A DNA stretch of 64,000 nucleotides. Source: Fibrobacteria bacterium. Its GTDB lineage: Bacteria; Fibrobacterota; Fibrobacteria; UBA11236. The stretch spans positions 1 through 64,000 of the forward strand of contig JANYDA010000060.1 in NCBI GenBank assembly GCA_025360005.1, written 5' to 3'. The translations under genes and the position numbers were made by a program. Shown here piece by piece: positions 41,357 through 49,765 of the stretch; within the stretch, counting starts at the first letter, position 1, and each line of letters begins with the position of its first letter. The notes beneath the pieces were generated by a model. That model was not told the origin of the DNA, made no database searches, and saw nothing but the letters and a program-made list of their open reading frames with translations.

Positions 41357-42019
41357 ATGCTAGCCAAGGCGAAAAAACCCAAGTGGGAACGGAAAGCGGA
41401 GGAACGCCCCGGTGCCCTCCTGGAAGCCGCCTTGGACGTATTCACGCGCCAAGGTTACCGCGCCGCGCGCCTGGAAAGCGTGGCCGAGGCCGCCGGCGTT
41501 TCCAAAGGCACCATCTACCGTTACTTCGAGAACAAAGAAGATCTGCTCAAGCGCGCGCTCCAAGACAAAGTGGACGTCAAAATCGCCCATGCGGAGGCGG
41601 CCCTGCAGGAAATCCGCGGCGGCGCCGACGTCAAGTTGCGCTATATCCTCGACAGGTATTGGAAAAGGGCCATGGAGCCGGATTGGGGGCGCTTCCACCG
41701 CCTGATGTTCGGCGAGATAGCCAGCGAGCAGCCCTTGCTGTTCCGGTTCTGGATCGAAAAAGGGACCGTGCGCGCCTGGAAGCTGATCGAGGATATCATC
41801 CGCGCGGGGCAGGCGGAGGGCGCCTTCCGCAAGGATGCGGACGCGCAGGGCATCGCCCAGTTCGCGCTTTCCGGATTGACCCACCAGGCCTACCTGAAAA
41901 TGCACCTGGGCCAGCGGGGATCGGGTGTCTGCCCGCCCGACAGGATCTTCGCGTCCTCATTCGACCTACTCATCACGGGATTGAAACCGAAAACCCCGGC
42001 GGGAAAGAACCATGATTAA
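41357..42019 (+). CDS. TetR family transcriptional regulator
   Basis: 220 residues from an ATG with a GGGAGACGG site. The N-terminal HTH is at about 20-66 (LLEAALDVFTRQGYRAARLESVAEAAGVSKGTIYRYFENKEDLLKRAL), followed by a helical ligand domain. It heads the operon with TolC, HlyD-type and DHA2 genes and overlaps the TolC gene by eight bases, so it probably represses the efflux genes and responds to their substrate. The frame is open upstream to 41291, but only with weak starts. Confidence 0.9.
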   Translation: MLAKAKKPKWERKAEERPGALLEAALDVFTRQGYRAARLESVAEAAGVSKGTIYRYFENKEDLLKRALQDKVDVKIAHAEAALQEIRGGADVKLRYILDRYWKRAMEPDWGRFHRLMFGEIASEQPLLFRFWIEKGTVRAWKLIEDIIRAGQAEGAFRKDADAQGIAQFALSGLTHQAYLKMHLGQRGSGVCPPDRIFASSFDLLITGLKPKTPAGKNHD

Positions 42020-43298
42020 TACGCTGCTCGTCGCCTCCATGCTGATGCAGGCGAAGCCGGATACCCTGCAACTGGGTCTGCGCCAGGCGATGGACGCGGC
42101 GCGCAAGGACGCCTTCCAGGCCCAGAACGCGCGCTCCAAATCGCGGGAGTCGGAAGCCAAAGCGGCGGAGGCCCTGGGTTCCATGCTACCGCAGATAGGC
42201 GCCAGCGCAGGCGTAGTGAGGCGGTCCTTCGATCTGCCGGCGATGGGATTGTCCTTCCCCGCCGCCCCCGGCGCGGAACCCTTCCCCAACCTTATCGGCC
42301 CCTTCACCGCGGAGGATGCGCGCGTCAACGGCCGCATCGCGATCTTGGACGGTTCCGCCTGGCATCGTTACCAGGCGGCCAAGTTCGATTTGCGCAAAGG
42401 CGAGTTCGAAGCCCGGGCGGCCGAAGAGAACGTGGCCCTGGCCGCCGCGGAAGCCTATTGCGGGCTGGCGCGGGAGCGCGCCTTGCTGGAGTCGCGCAAG
42501 TCGGAATTGGCGTTGGCCGCGCAACTCGCGGATCTGACGCGCGCGCAAAAACAGGCCGGCGCGGCCACGCAAATCGAGGTCCTGCGCGCGGACGGACAGG
42601 TCTCCGCCGCCAAGAGCGCGCTGGCCATGGCTGCCGGGCAGGAGGAACAGGCGCGTTACGTCCTGCTCCGCATCCTGGGATTGGGCCTGGACGTGTACCC
42701 CAGGCTTTCCGATTCCCTGTCCTTGAGGAACGCCGTGCCCGGCAATGCGTCCGGTAGCGAACGTCCGGAAATAGCCGCCGCCGATCAGGACAAGCGCGCG
42801 GCCCTGGCAGCGCGGGACGCAATCAAGGCGGCCTATTTGCCGAGCCTGGAATTGGCGGGCGACTACGGGCTCAGCGGGCGCCGCCTCAATAGCCGCGCGG
42901 AATGGACCGAGACCATCGCCCTGCAATTGAACTGGAGCCTATGGGACGGGGGCGGCCGGGAAGCCCGCCTGCATGGGCTGGCGGAACGTGCCAAGCAAGC
43001 GGACCTGCGCGCCCGCGACGCGCGCCAGGCCTCGGAAGAGGACGCGCGCGGATCCCGCACCGCCATGGACGCCTCCCAGCAGGTGGCCGGCTTCGCGCTG
43101 GAACGCGTGCGCCTGGCCGAGCAGGAAGAGGCTTTGGCGCGGGAACGCTTCAAGAGCGGCGGCTCCGGCAACCTGGAAGTCATTTCGGCGCAAGCCAGCG
43201 TAAGCCTGGCCCATCAAGCTTACATCGACGCCTTGTACGCGTACAATCGCGCTTGGCTGGAATACCTGAAAGCATCCAATCGACTGGCGGAAATATGA
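42012..43298 (+). CDS. TolC family outer-membrane efflux protein
   Basis: 428 residues. A short N-terminal export segment is followed by the duplicated helical-coiled TolC plan. The first half has LRQAMDAARKDAFQAQNARSKSRE and AYCGLARERALLESRKSELALAAQL; the second has PEIAAADQDKRAALAARDAIKAAYLPSLEL, then LQLNWSLWDGGGR and the late helices to the end. It forms the outer-membrane channel of the pump encoded by the next two genes. Overlaps the regulator by eight and the adaptor by four bases. Confidence 0.9.
   Translation: MINTLLVASMLMQAKPDTLQLGLRQAMDAARKDAFQAQNARSKSRESEAKAAEALGSMLPQIGASAGVVRRSFDLPAMGLSFPAAPGAEPFPNLIGPFTAEDARVNGRIAILDGSAWHRYQAAKFDLRKGEFEARAAEENVALAAAEAYCGLARERALLESRKSELALAAQLADLTRAQKQAGAATQIEVLRADGQVSAAKSALAMAAGQEEQARYVLLRILGLGLDVYPRLSDSLSLRNAVPGNASGSERPEIAAADQDKRAALAARDAIKAAYLPSLELAGDYGLSGRRLNSRAEWTETIALQLNWSLWDGGGREARLHGLAERAKQADLRARDARQASEEDARGSRTAMDASQQVAGFALERVRLAEQEEALARERFKSGGSGNLEVISAQASVSLAHQAYIDALYAYNRAWLEYLKASNRLAEI
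42644..42659. repeat. One-mismatch copy of the GTAAC-N6-GTTAC palindrome
   Basis: GGAAC-AGGCGC-GTTAC, inside the TolC-family gene. Confidence 0.4.
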
Positions 43299-44431
43299 AA
43301 AGCACGCAGGAGACATCGGCCATGGCGCAGGCGGCGGAAACCAATGGAAAAGGCGAAACGGCCTTGGACGGAAAACCCGGCAAGGCGGGGAAATCCGGCA
43401 AACCCGTACGCAACCTGGTATTGCTGGGTCTGCTGGTTGCGGGGCTCGCTATCGGGTTCCCGGTGTGGCGCTATTACCATAATCACGAAACCACGGACGA
43501 TGCCCAGGTGGAAGGCCATATCGTTTCCATCAGCCCAAGGATGATGGGCCTGGTGACCTCCGTGCGCGTGATCGACAACCAATCCGTCAGGGCCGGGGAT
43601 ACCTTGTTCACCCTGGACGGGACGGAAATGCGCATCCGCGTGCAATTGGCGGAAGCGGATCTGCAGGCCGCGGAAGCGGCGGCCAAGGGCGGCGTGGCGG
43701 GCGCATCGGCGCAGGCGGCGCAGTCCCAGAAAACCGCGGCGCAGGCCAATATGGAAGCGGTGAAGTCCAACCTCAAGAAGGCGCAGCAGGACGTGCAGCG
43801 CGTACGCGAATTGTTCCAGAAGGACATCGCCAGCCGGGCGCAATTGGACGCGGCGGAAGCGGCCTTCCAAAGCGCGCAGGCCGGCTTCGCGGCGGCATCG
43901 GAACAGACGCGCGGGACCGCCTACGGGATTGCCGGCGCCAATGCGCAGGTACGCGCCGCGGATGCGCGCCTGCAAGCCTCCCAGGCCGCGCTGGATGCGG
44001 CCAAGCTGCAGCTTTCCTATGCGGTGGTGCTGGCTCCCGCCTCCGGCCATATCGAGAAGGTATCCCTGGAGCCGGGGCAGCAAATTTCCCTGGGCCAACC
44101 GGTGATGGCCATCGTGGACGCGGCCCCGGTGTGGGTGGTGGCCAATCTCAAGGAAACCCAATTGGCCAACGTGCATGCCGGCCAGAAGGTGGAGATAGAC
44201 GTGGACGCCTATCCCGGCAAACCCGTAATGGGCGAGGTGGCGTCCATCCAATTCGCCACCGGCGCGCGCTTCAGCCTGCTGCCTCCCGATAACGCCAGCG
44301 GCAACTTCACCAAGGTGGTCCAGCGCGTGCCGGTACGCATCAACATTTCCGAAGGCGCAGGCCCGGATGGGCCCTCGCTGCGGCCCGGCATGTCCGTCTC
44401 CGTGGCCATCGACGTGCGGCAGGGCGGATAG
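43295..44431 (+). CDS. EmrA/HlyD-type membrane fusion protein
   Basis: 378 residues. A Lys-rich cytoplasmic head is followed by one membrane helix (about 40-58: RNLVLLGLLVAGLAIGFPVWRYY), then the lipoyl-like half ETTDDAQVEGHIVSISPRMMGLVTSV, a long helical hairpin (about 112-235, Ala/Gln-rich), the second lipoyl half APASGHIEKVSLEPGQQISLGQP, and a beta-barrel end. This is the EmrA plan. The ATG overlaps the TolC stop (ATGA); the frame extends upstream inside TolC without meaning. It links the DHA2 pump to TolC. Confidence 0.92.
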   Translation: MKSTQETSAMAQAAETNGKGETALDGKPGKAGKSGKPVRNLVLLGLLVAGLAIGFPVWRYYHNHETTDDAQVEGHIVSISPRMMGLVTSVRVIDNQSVRAGDTLFTLDGTEMRIRVQLAEADLQAAEAAAKGGVAGASAQAAQSQKTAAQANMEAVKSNLKKAQQDVQRVRELFQKDIASRAQLDAAEAAFQSAQAGFAAASEQTRGTAYGIAGANAQVRAADARLQASQAALDAAKLQLSYAVVLAPASGHIEKVSLEPGQQISLGQPVMAIVDAAPVWVVANLKETQLANVHAGQKVEIDVDAYPGKPVMGEVASIQFATGARFSLLPPDNASGNFTKVVQRVPVRINISEGAGPDGPSLRPGMSVSVAIDVRQGG

Positions 44432-44436
44432 CGGCG

Positions 44437-45993
44437 ATGAAATTCGGCTTCGATAAATGGATCGTCATCATTACGGTCATTTCCGCGGCCTTGCTGCAGC
44501 TGGTCGACACGTCCATCGTCAACGTGACCCTGCTGCAGATGATGGGCAGCTTGGGCGCCACCCTGGGCGACATCAGCTGGGTGATTACCTCCTACGCGGC
44601 CGCCAACGTGATCATGATAGCCATGGCGGGCTGGCTGAGCGCCAAGTACGGCCGCAAGAAATATTTCGCCGCTTCCATCATCGTCTTCACGGTGGCATCC
44701 GTGCTGTGCGGCGCTTCCACCAACGTGTGGATGCTGGTGTTCTTCCGTTTCATCCAGGGCATGGGCGGCGGCGGCCTCCTGTCCACGGCGCAGGCCATCC
44801 TGGTGGAAACCTTCCCCAAAGAGGAGTTGGGATTGGCCAACGCCATCTATGGGTTGGGCGTCATCATCGGCCCCACCATCGGCCCCGTATTGGGCGGCTA
44901 CATCACCGATTCGCTTTCCTGGCATTGGATCTTCTTCATCAACATCCCGGTCGGCATCGCCGCCACCATCATGACCTGGATCTACGTAAAGGAACCGGTG
45001 GATAAATACGCCGTGCGCGGCATGGATTGGCCCGGCATCGGCTTATTGGTCGCGGGCGTGGGCGCCATGCAGGTGGTTTTGGAACGCGGCGACAAGGACG
45101 GCTGGTTCGAGTCCACCTATATCACCGTGCTCAGCGTGGTAGCCGCCGTGGGCGCGGTGGGATTCGTCTGGCGCGAATTGACCTGCGAATACCCGGTGGT
45201 CAACCTGCGGCTCCTCAAAAGCCGCCCCTTTGCCATGGGCATGCTCTTCAACTTCATCCTGGGTTTCGGCCTGTTCGGATCCGTATTCGTGATCCCCGTC
45301 TTCGCGCAATCCTTCCTGGGCTTTACCGCCACCGATACCGGCAAGCTCCTTATCCCCGGCAGCATCGCCACCGCCGTCATGATGCCCATCATCGGCAAGG
45401 CCCTGCAGAAGAAAGCCTCTTCGCTTCTGCTCAGCGGCATCGGCTTCTTCCTCTTCTACCTGTTCACTTATATGCTATCCCATCTGGGCGCGCAAACCGG
45501 CACGGACGGATTCTTCTGGCCGCTGGTGGTGCGGGGCGTGGGCTTGGGGCTCATCTTCATCCCGCTCACCACCATGTCCCTCTCCAGCCTCAAGGGCAAG
45601 GACATTCCCCAAGGCACCGGCCTCACCAACATGATCAGGCAGCTGGGCGGTTCTTTCGGCGTAGCCATCATGGCCACCTTCATCGAACGGCGTTCCGCGT
45701 TCCACGTAGCCGTCCTCTCGGATAAAATCACGGCCTATTCCTCCGCGGCTTACCAACGCCTAACCGGTATGGCAGGCGCTATGGCCGCCAAAGGCGCGGA
45801 CGCGGCCACGGCCAAATTGCGGGCGATAGCCATGCTGGATCACCTGGTCGCCAAGCAAGCCTCCCTGCTGGCTTACCTGGACACTTTCTATTTCGTGGGC
45901 TTCTTCTTCCTCATCTGCATTCCCATGCTGTTCCTGTTCAAGGGGCCCAAGCAACCGGGCGCCCCCGCCGTGGTGGAGTTCTCGGGAGAGTAA
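44437..45993 (+). CDS. DHA2 family (EmrB/QacA) drug:proton antiporter
   Basis: 518 residues with 14 predicted membrane helices. Family signatures are LLQLVDTSIVNVTLLQM in helix 1, the loop motif GWLSAKYGRKKYF near 65-77, and VIIGPTIGPVLGGYITD in helix 5 (motif C of drug:proton antiporters). Six bases separate it from the adaptor gene. With the preceding TolC and EmrA-type proteins it forms a tripartite pump controlled by the TetR gene; substrates unknown. Confidence 0.93.
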   Translation: MKFGFDKWIVIITVISAALLQLVDTSIVNVTLLQMMGSLGATLGDISWVITSYAAANVIMIAMAGWLSAKYGRKKYFAASIIVFTVASVLCGASTNVWMLVFFRFIQGMGGGGLLSTAQAILVETFPKEELGLANAIYGLGVIIGPTIGPVLGGYITDSLSWHWIFFINIPVGIAATIMTWIYVKEPVDKYAVRGMDWPGIGLLVAGVGAMQVVLERGDKDGWFESTYITVLSVVAAVGAVGFVWRELTCEYPVVNLRLLKSRPFAMGMLFNFILGFGLFGSVFVIPVFAQSFLGFTATDTGKLLIPGSIATAVMMPIIGKALQKKASSLLLSGIGFFLFYLFTYMLSHLGAQTGTDGFFWPLVVRGVGLGLIFIPLTTMSLSSLKGKDIPQGTGLTNMIRQLGGSFGVAIMATFIERRSAFHVAVLSDKITAYSSAAYQRLTGMAGAMAAKGADAATAKLRAIAMLDHLVAKQASLLAYLDTFYFVGFFFLICIPMLFLFKGPKQPGAPAVVEFSGE

Positions 45994-46073
45994 CTTACCC
46001 CCCGCACCCCTTTTCAAGGAGGGGCCGGGCAGGGTATTATTGCTACTTCTCAGTTCCCGATAGGACCCTCCGC

Positions 46074-47507
46074 ATGCAACCCGATTCGCCCCCCGTCCGC
46101 GCGGAAGACGCTCCCTTCACCCCCGTGCAAAAGCTGATGCTGACCCTGCTCTGCTTCGCCGATTGCATGGTGGTGCTGGATTTCTCCATCGTCAACGTGG
46201 CCATCCCTTCCATCCAGAAGGCTCTGGGTTTCACGCCGGAAGGCGTGCAATGGCTGTTCACCGGCTACGGGCTGGTCTTCGGCGGCTTCCTGCTCTTGGG
46301 CGGCCGCCTTTCCGATCTGTTCGGCCGCAAACGCATCTTCATCCTGGGCGCGGCGCTCTTTACGCTGGCGTCTTTGTTGGGCGGGCTCTCCGGCACGCCG
46401 GCCTTGCTGGTGGCCATGCGCTGCCTGCAAGGCCTGGGGGCCGCAATGCTGGCCCCGGCGGCCATGGCGCTGCTGATGGGCGCCTTCGAGGAAGGTCCCG
46501 CGCGCAATCGCGCCTTCGGCATCTGGGGCACGGTGGCGGCGGCGGGTTATTCCATCGGCGTGGTGCTGGGCGGCATCATCACGGCCTGGCTGGGGTGGCG
46601 GTGGATCCTTTTCGTCAACGTGCCGTTGGGCCTGATGGTGATCGTTTTCGCCTACCGGCTGATGCGCGAGCCGGAACCACCCCATGCGCGCCCCAAGCTG
46701 GACATCCTGGGTAGCTTGCTGGTTACCTCCGGATTGATGGTGCTGGTGTTCGCGCTGGCCAAAGCTCCCGCGCAAGGCTGGAACTCGCCGGCCACCTGGC
46801 GCTTGATCGGTATTTCGGCGGCGCTGCTGGCCGCCTTCATCGCCGTGGAAGCCAAGACCCGGCAACCCATCATGCCCCTGCGTATCTTCCTGCTTCCCGG
46901 CATCGCGGCCGCCAATCTGGTGGGCACCTTCCTGAGCGCGGCCCTGGTGGCCATGAACCTGGTACTCACCCTGCATTTCCAACAGGTATTGCATTTTACC
47001 CCCTTCATGACGGGGTTGGCCTTCCTGCCGCATGGCCTGGCCGCCAGCTACGCCGGGCCCTGGGGCGGTCGGTTAGCCAATAAAGTGGGGCCTAAGGCCG
47101 TGCTGGTGGGCGGCTGCGCGCTGGTGCTGCTCTGCCTCAGCGCCCTGGCCTTCCTCTCCACGCGCAACACCTATTGGTACCAAATCCTGCCCGCCACGGT
47201 TTTGATGTCCTTCGGCCTGATGCCCGCCTTCGTGACCCTGACCTTACTGGCCACCTCCGGAGTCAAGCCGGAAGACCACGGTTTGGTGTCAGGCATCGTG
47301 GGCACTACGGGGCAATTGGGCGGGGCCTTGGGCCTGGCGGTACTGGTGGCGGTGGCGGCCGGGTACAGCGCGCAGGTCCGCGCGGCCGGGGCGACCTCGG
47401 AGGCCCAGGCGCTACTCGCCGGTTACCGTATGGCGCTGGGTACCGGCGCGGTATTCGTGGCGGTGGCGCTGGCCATAGGGATATTCGGGTTGAAGAAAAG
47501 GGTTTAA
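46074..47507 (+). CDS. DHA2-type MFS transporter
   Basis: 477 residues, 14 helices. It shows DCMVVLDFSIVNVAIPSIQKALG in helix 1, GGRLSDLFGRKRIF after helix 2, and YSIGVVLGGIITAWLGW in helix 5. It is a second drug-transporter-like protein 80 bases behind the tripartite pump but not its close copy (about a quarter of positions agree by eye). It lacks its own adaptor. It may be cotranscribed with the pump or be independent; a C-rich/G-rich imperfect hairpin lies in the gap. Confidence 0.9.
   Translation: MQPDSPPVRAEDAPFTPVQKLMLTLLCFADCMVVLDFSIVNVAIPSIQKALGFTPEGVQWLFTGYGLVFGGFLLLGGRLSDLFGRKRIFILGAALFTLASLLGGLSGTPALLVAMRCLQGLGAAMLAPAAMALLMGAFEEGPARNRAFGIWGTVAAAGYSIGVVLGGIITAWLGWRWILFVNVPLGLMVIVFAYRLMREPEPPHARPKLDILGSLLVTSGLMVLVFALAKAPAQGWNSPATWRLIGISAALLAAFIAVEAKTRQPIMPLRIFLLPGIAAANLVGTFLSAALVAMNLVLTLHFQQVLHFTPFMTGLAFLPHGLAASYAGPWGGRLANKVGPKAVLVGGCALVLLCLSALAFLSTRNTYWYQILPATVLMSFGLMPAFVTLTLLATSGVKPEDHGLVSGIVGTTGQLGGALGLAVLVAVAAGYSAQVRAAGATSEAQALLAGYRMALGTGAVFVAVALAIGIFGLKKRV
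46711..46726. repeat. One-mismatch copy of the GTAAC-N6-GTTAC palindrome
   Basis: GTAGC-TTGCTG-GTTAC, inside the second MFS gene. Confidence 0.4.
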
Positions 47508-47848
47508 GCCTGGCTGCGGAAGGAATCACCCTTTTGCATGGGCGGTTATTTTTTCAGGAACCCGATCTTGATGCCTAACGCCTGCAACACGGCGCGCACG
47601 GTTTGCAAACTGGGGTTCCCTGGAGCGAAAATGCCTTATAAGGCTTTCGCGATTCAATTTCGTTTTTTTGCGATCTTTCCCATACCGCCATGAGCGGCAA
47701 TCACATGACGGATTCCGACCAGAAAAACCCCGGCAAATCGTCATCCAGGCAACCGCTCAGATACCCCGCGGCATATTCGACATCCTGGAGATCCTGATGG
47801 AGGAAAACCTTCGGTTGCTATTATTGTGATTTTCCCAAAGGAGCCCGT
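47508..47848. other. Gene-poor stretch
   Basis: Holds only the decayed antidote gene and the ribosome-binding site of the EamA gene; no intact gene seen on either strand. Confidence 0.6.
47571..47815 (-). pseudogene. Decayed HI1420-type addiction-module antidote protein
   Basis: On the minus strand, pieces of one antitoxin-like protein appear in different frames, in the right order: LQDVEYAAGYLSGCLDDD, then VIAAHGGMGKIAKK, then TKLNRESLIRHF, and finally NPSLQTVRAVLQALGIKI followed by a stop. Together they match the XRE-like antidote family (TIGR02684), whose conserved core is A-x-G-G-M...L-N-R-E-S-L...G-N-P-S-L-x-T-V...V-L-x-A-L-G. At least three frameshifts separate them, one in a run of A. 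The cognate toxin gene is absent, and the transporter gene at 47849 occupies its place. Confidence 0.7.
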
Positions 47849-48268
47849 ATGCAAACCTGGTGGATCTACGCCCTGCTTTCCGCCCTCTTCGCCTCGCTCA
47901 CCGCCATCCTGGCCAAGGTGGGTATCAAGGGGGTGGATTCGGACGTGGCCACGGCCATCCGCACCGCGGTCATCCTCGTCATCGCCTGGGGCATCGTCAT
48001 CGCCAAGGGACGTATCGGACAGGTTACCTTGCTATCACGGCACAGCCTCGCCTTCATCGCGCTTTCGGGCGTGGCGACCGGGCTGTCCTGGCTGTTCTAT
48101 TTCCGCGCCCTGCAATTGGGCAAAGTCACCCAGGTGGCGCCCATCGATAAGGCCAGCCTGGCCTTGACCCTATTGCTGGGGGTGGTTTTCCTGGGCGAGA
48201 CGCTTTCCATCAAGACGGCCATGGGAGCGGGGCTGATTCTGGCGGGGACGGTGGTTTTGATTCTTTAA
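47849..48268 (+). CDS. EamA/DMT-type transporter, half size
   Basis: 139 residues with one EamA domain of five helices, half the size of the common ten-helix members. Features are YALLSALFASLTAILAKVGIKGVDSDVATAIRT at the start and YFRALQLGKVTQVAPIDKASLALTLLLGVVFLGE near the end. An AAAGGAG site lies seven bases upstream. Such small members probably dimerise. Substrate unknown. Confidence 0.87.
   Translation: MQTWWIYALLSALFASLTAILAKVGIKGVDSDVATAIRTAVILVIAWGIVIAKGRIGQVTLLSRHSLAFIALSGVATGLSWLFYFRALQLGKVTQVAPIDKASLALTLLLGVVFLGETLSIKTAMGAGLILAGTVVLIL
48012..48027. repeat. One-mismatch copy of the GTAAC-N6-GTTAC palindrome
   Basis: GTATC-GGACAG-GTTAC, inside the EamA gene. Confidence 0.45.
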
Positions 48269-49072
48269 TCTCGAGAAGTCCGCCCATACGGATTCGATTC
48301 TGGATATTCAAAACCAAAAAATAACGTGCAACTGTGATCAAGCTGATTTCTTTCTACAGCATACCCATGCGGATACCGAACTGGTTAAAATCCGGATGGA
48401 TAACCACGAGTATTGGAAGTTCCGATTGAACGAACGATTTTCCGGCCCCAATGGCATTGAGCGGGATTATTTAAGCGGCATCGGATTATTCCGCCGTTGG
48501 TTCATATGGGGGGCGCTAGGCGGTGATGGCTCCACGCTCATTCAACTTACCCAGTTCAATGGGATGCGGATAAACTCCATGTATGTAGGGATCATGCGGA
48601 TGGAACCACTCAACCGCTCCGGGTATCGGGGCTTCGCCTTCACTTCTGCGCTGATGAAGGACAGGAATCTCCCGGGGAAAGCCGTTCCCCGGAAACAGCA
48701 ACAACCATACACCAATAAAGATGGTGGCACCGTGTCCGATCCCATCCACGGCTATGGCACGGGAGCGCAAGGACTTCTGACCATGCCTACTTTGGTATAG
48801 AACGTGTCTCCGCTCCCCGTCGCCCCGGGAAATTTCCGAATTGACGAAGTACACTCCCGTTGGCACATGGACCCAAAGCATGGATCCCTCCGTGAATCGC
48901 TTTCGCCGATAATAATTCCCCAGAGAGAGGTGGAGAGAGAAGAGAGCAGGGAATCCTCTCACAAAAAGGAAGCGGAACCTTACGGTGCCGTCTAGGCGCA
49001 CATTACGGCTGCCGTTGGTGGGGGCCCCAAAGTCCAGGTGTCCAGATTCGCTTTTTGAATTCGGGGGAAAAA
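48269..49072. other. 800 bases without a confident gene
   Basis: Overlapping open frames exist on both strands (for example 48396-48800 forward) but none has a ribosome-binding site, recognisable domain or GC-rich third positions. On the minus strand near 48785-48897 the reading LWVHVPTGVYFVN has the shape of the end of a T9SS/Por-like sorting domain and may be the tail of a lost secreted-protein gene. The region is more AT-rich than its surroundings. Confidence 0.45.
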
Positions 49073-49148
49073 TGGGGTGGACGACGGGACTTGAACCCGC
49101 GACCAGTGGAACCACAATCCACTGCTCTACCAACTGAGCTACGACCAC
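49073..49148 (-). tRNA. tRNA-His (GTG)
   Basis: A 76-nt cloverleaf on the minus strand. The D arm is GCTC...GAGC, the anticodon arm GTGGA-TTGTGGT-TCCAC gives anticodon GTG, and the T arm is GCGGG-TTCAAGT-CCCGT. The 3' CCA is encoded. A G precedes position 1 (49149), and the discriminator base is C, which together give the extra G-C pair typical of tRNA-His. The acceptor stem has one T-T mismatch at 5:68. Confidence 0.95.
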
Positions 49149-49284
49149 CTCGGTGCCCGTTAATTTATAAACGACCGCGACTTATGCCAACTAATTGCCG
49201 CCCTTAAAGACCCGGGGCCAGCGCCGGGAATAGGAACGGCCGGGCGAGGGGTTTGTCGCTATCCCCGCGTCCCAAACGGGACAA

Positions 49285-49533
49285 TCAAGCGGGATTGGTC
49301 AGGACGGAAGCCTGGATTTCTTCCCGGAGGAACCGGGATGCGACGCCTACGCCCACATAGGTCCTGGCTCGGCCTTCCACCGGGGTGGCTGCCAGGCGCG
49401 GCGGCGGCGGAAGCAATTTCACCGTGAATTGATTGTCGCCGAACTTGCGGTTCTCATGGTACATGAAGATGGATAAACCCAAGAGGAAGAGGGCGAAGCC
49501 GGATAGGAAAGCGGTGAGAGCGTAAGCGAGCAC
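49285..49533 (-). CDS. Small membrane protein, unknown
   Basis: 82 residues from a GTG. One N-terminal membrane helix (about 3-25, ALTAFLSGFALFLLGLSIFMY) is followed by a basic, proline-rich soluble tail. No family recognised. A sigma-70-like promoter sits so close to the GTG that the message would be leaderless. It stands alone upstream of a tRNA on the same strand. Confidence 0.5.
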   Translation of the reverse strand: MLAYALTAFLSGFALFLLGLSIFMYHENRKFGDNQFTVKLLPPPPRLAATPVEGRARTYVGVGVASRFLREEIQASVLTNPA

Positions 49534-49539
49534 ATCGAG

Positions 49540-49569
49540 ATTATAGCACCTGGATTTTTTGCCTGTCCA
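49540..49569 (-). promoter_or_regulatory. Sigma-70-like promoter, possibly giving a leaderless mRNA
   Basis: On the minus strand TGGACA (49564-49569) is followed after 18 bases by a perfect TATAAT (49540-49545). The GTG start of the small membrane protein begins six bases further on, about where transcription should start. Confidence 0.55.
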
Positions 49570-49765
49570 TCGGCGGGGACGGATTATTTGTCCGCCGGGG
49601 CGGCTCGCGGACTAAAAAGTCGCAACCGCGGAGCCCGATATATTGTTTAAAATCCCGGGCTTTTTTGCGAAAGTGTAGAGTATCTTTTCCAACATTCCGG
49701 CGCCTGGGAGCCTGTGGGTTCGGGGGGGTTAAGCCGGTTGTCCTATTAAAACGAGCGGAGGATGG

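Noticed and set aside
48516-49148. Long minus-strand open frame beginning MVVAQLVEQW
   Set aside because: Its first 25 codons are the tRNA-His gene read as protein, a well-known artefact; the remainder overlaps the gene-poor stretch and has no ribosome-binding site.
49571-49600. GC-rich imperfect hairpin upstream of the small membrane gene
   Set aside because: Needs a two-base bulge and has no T-tract; not reported as a terminator.
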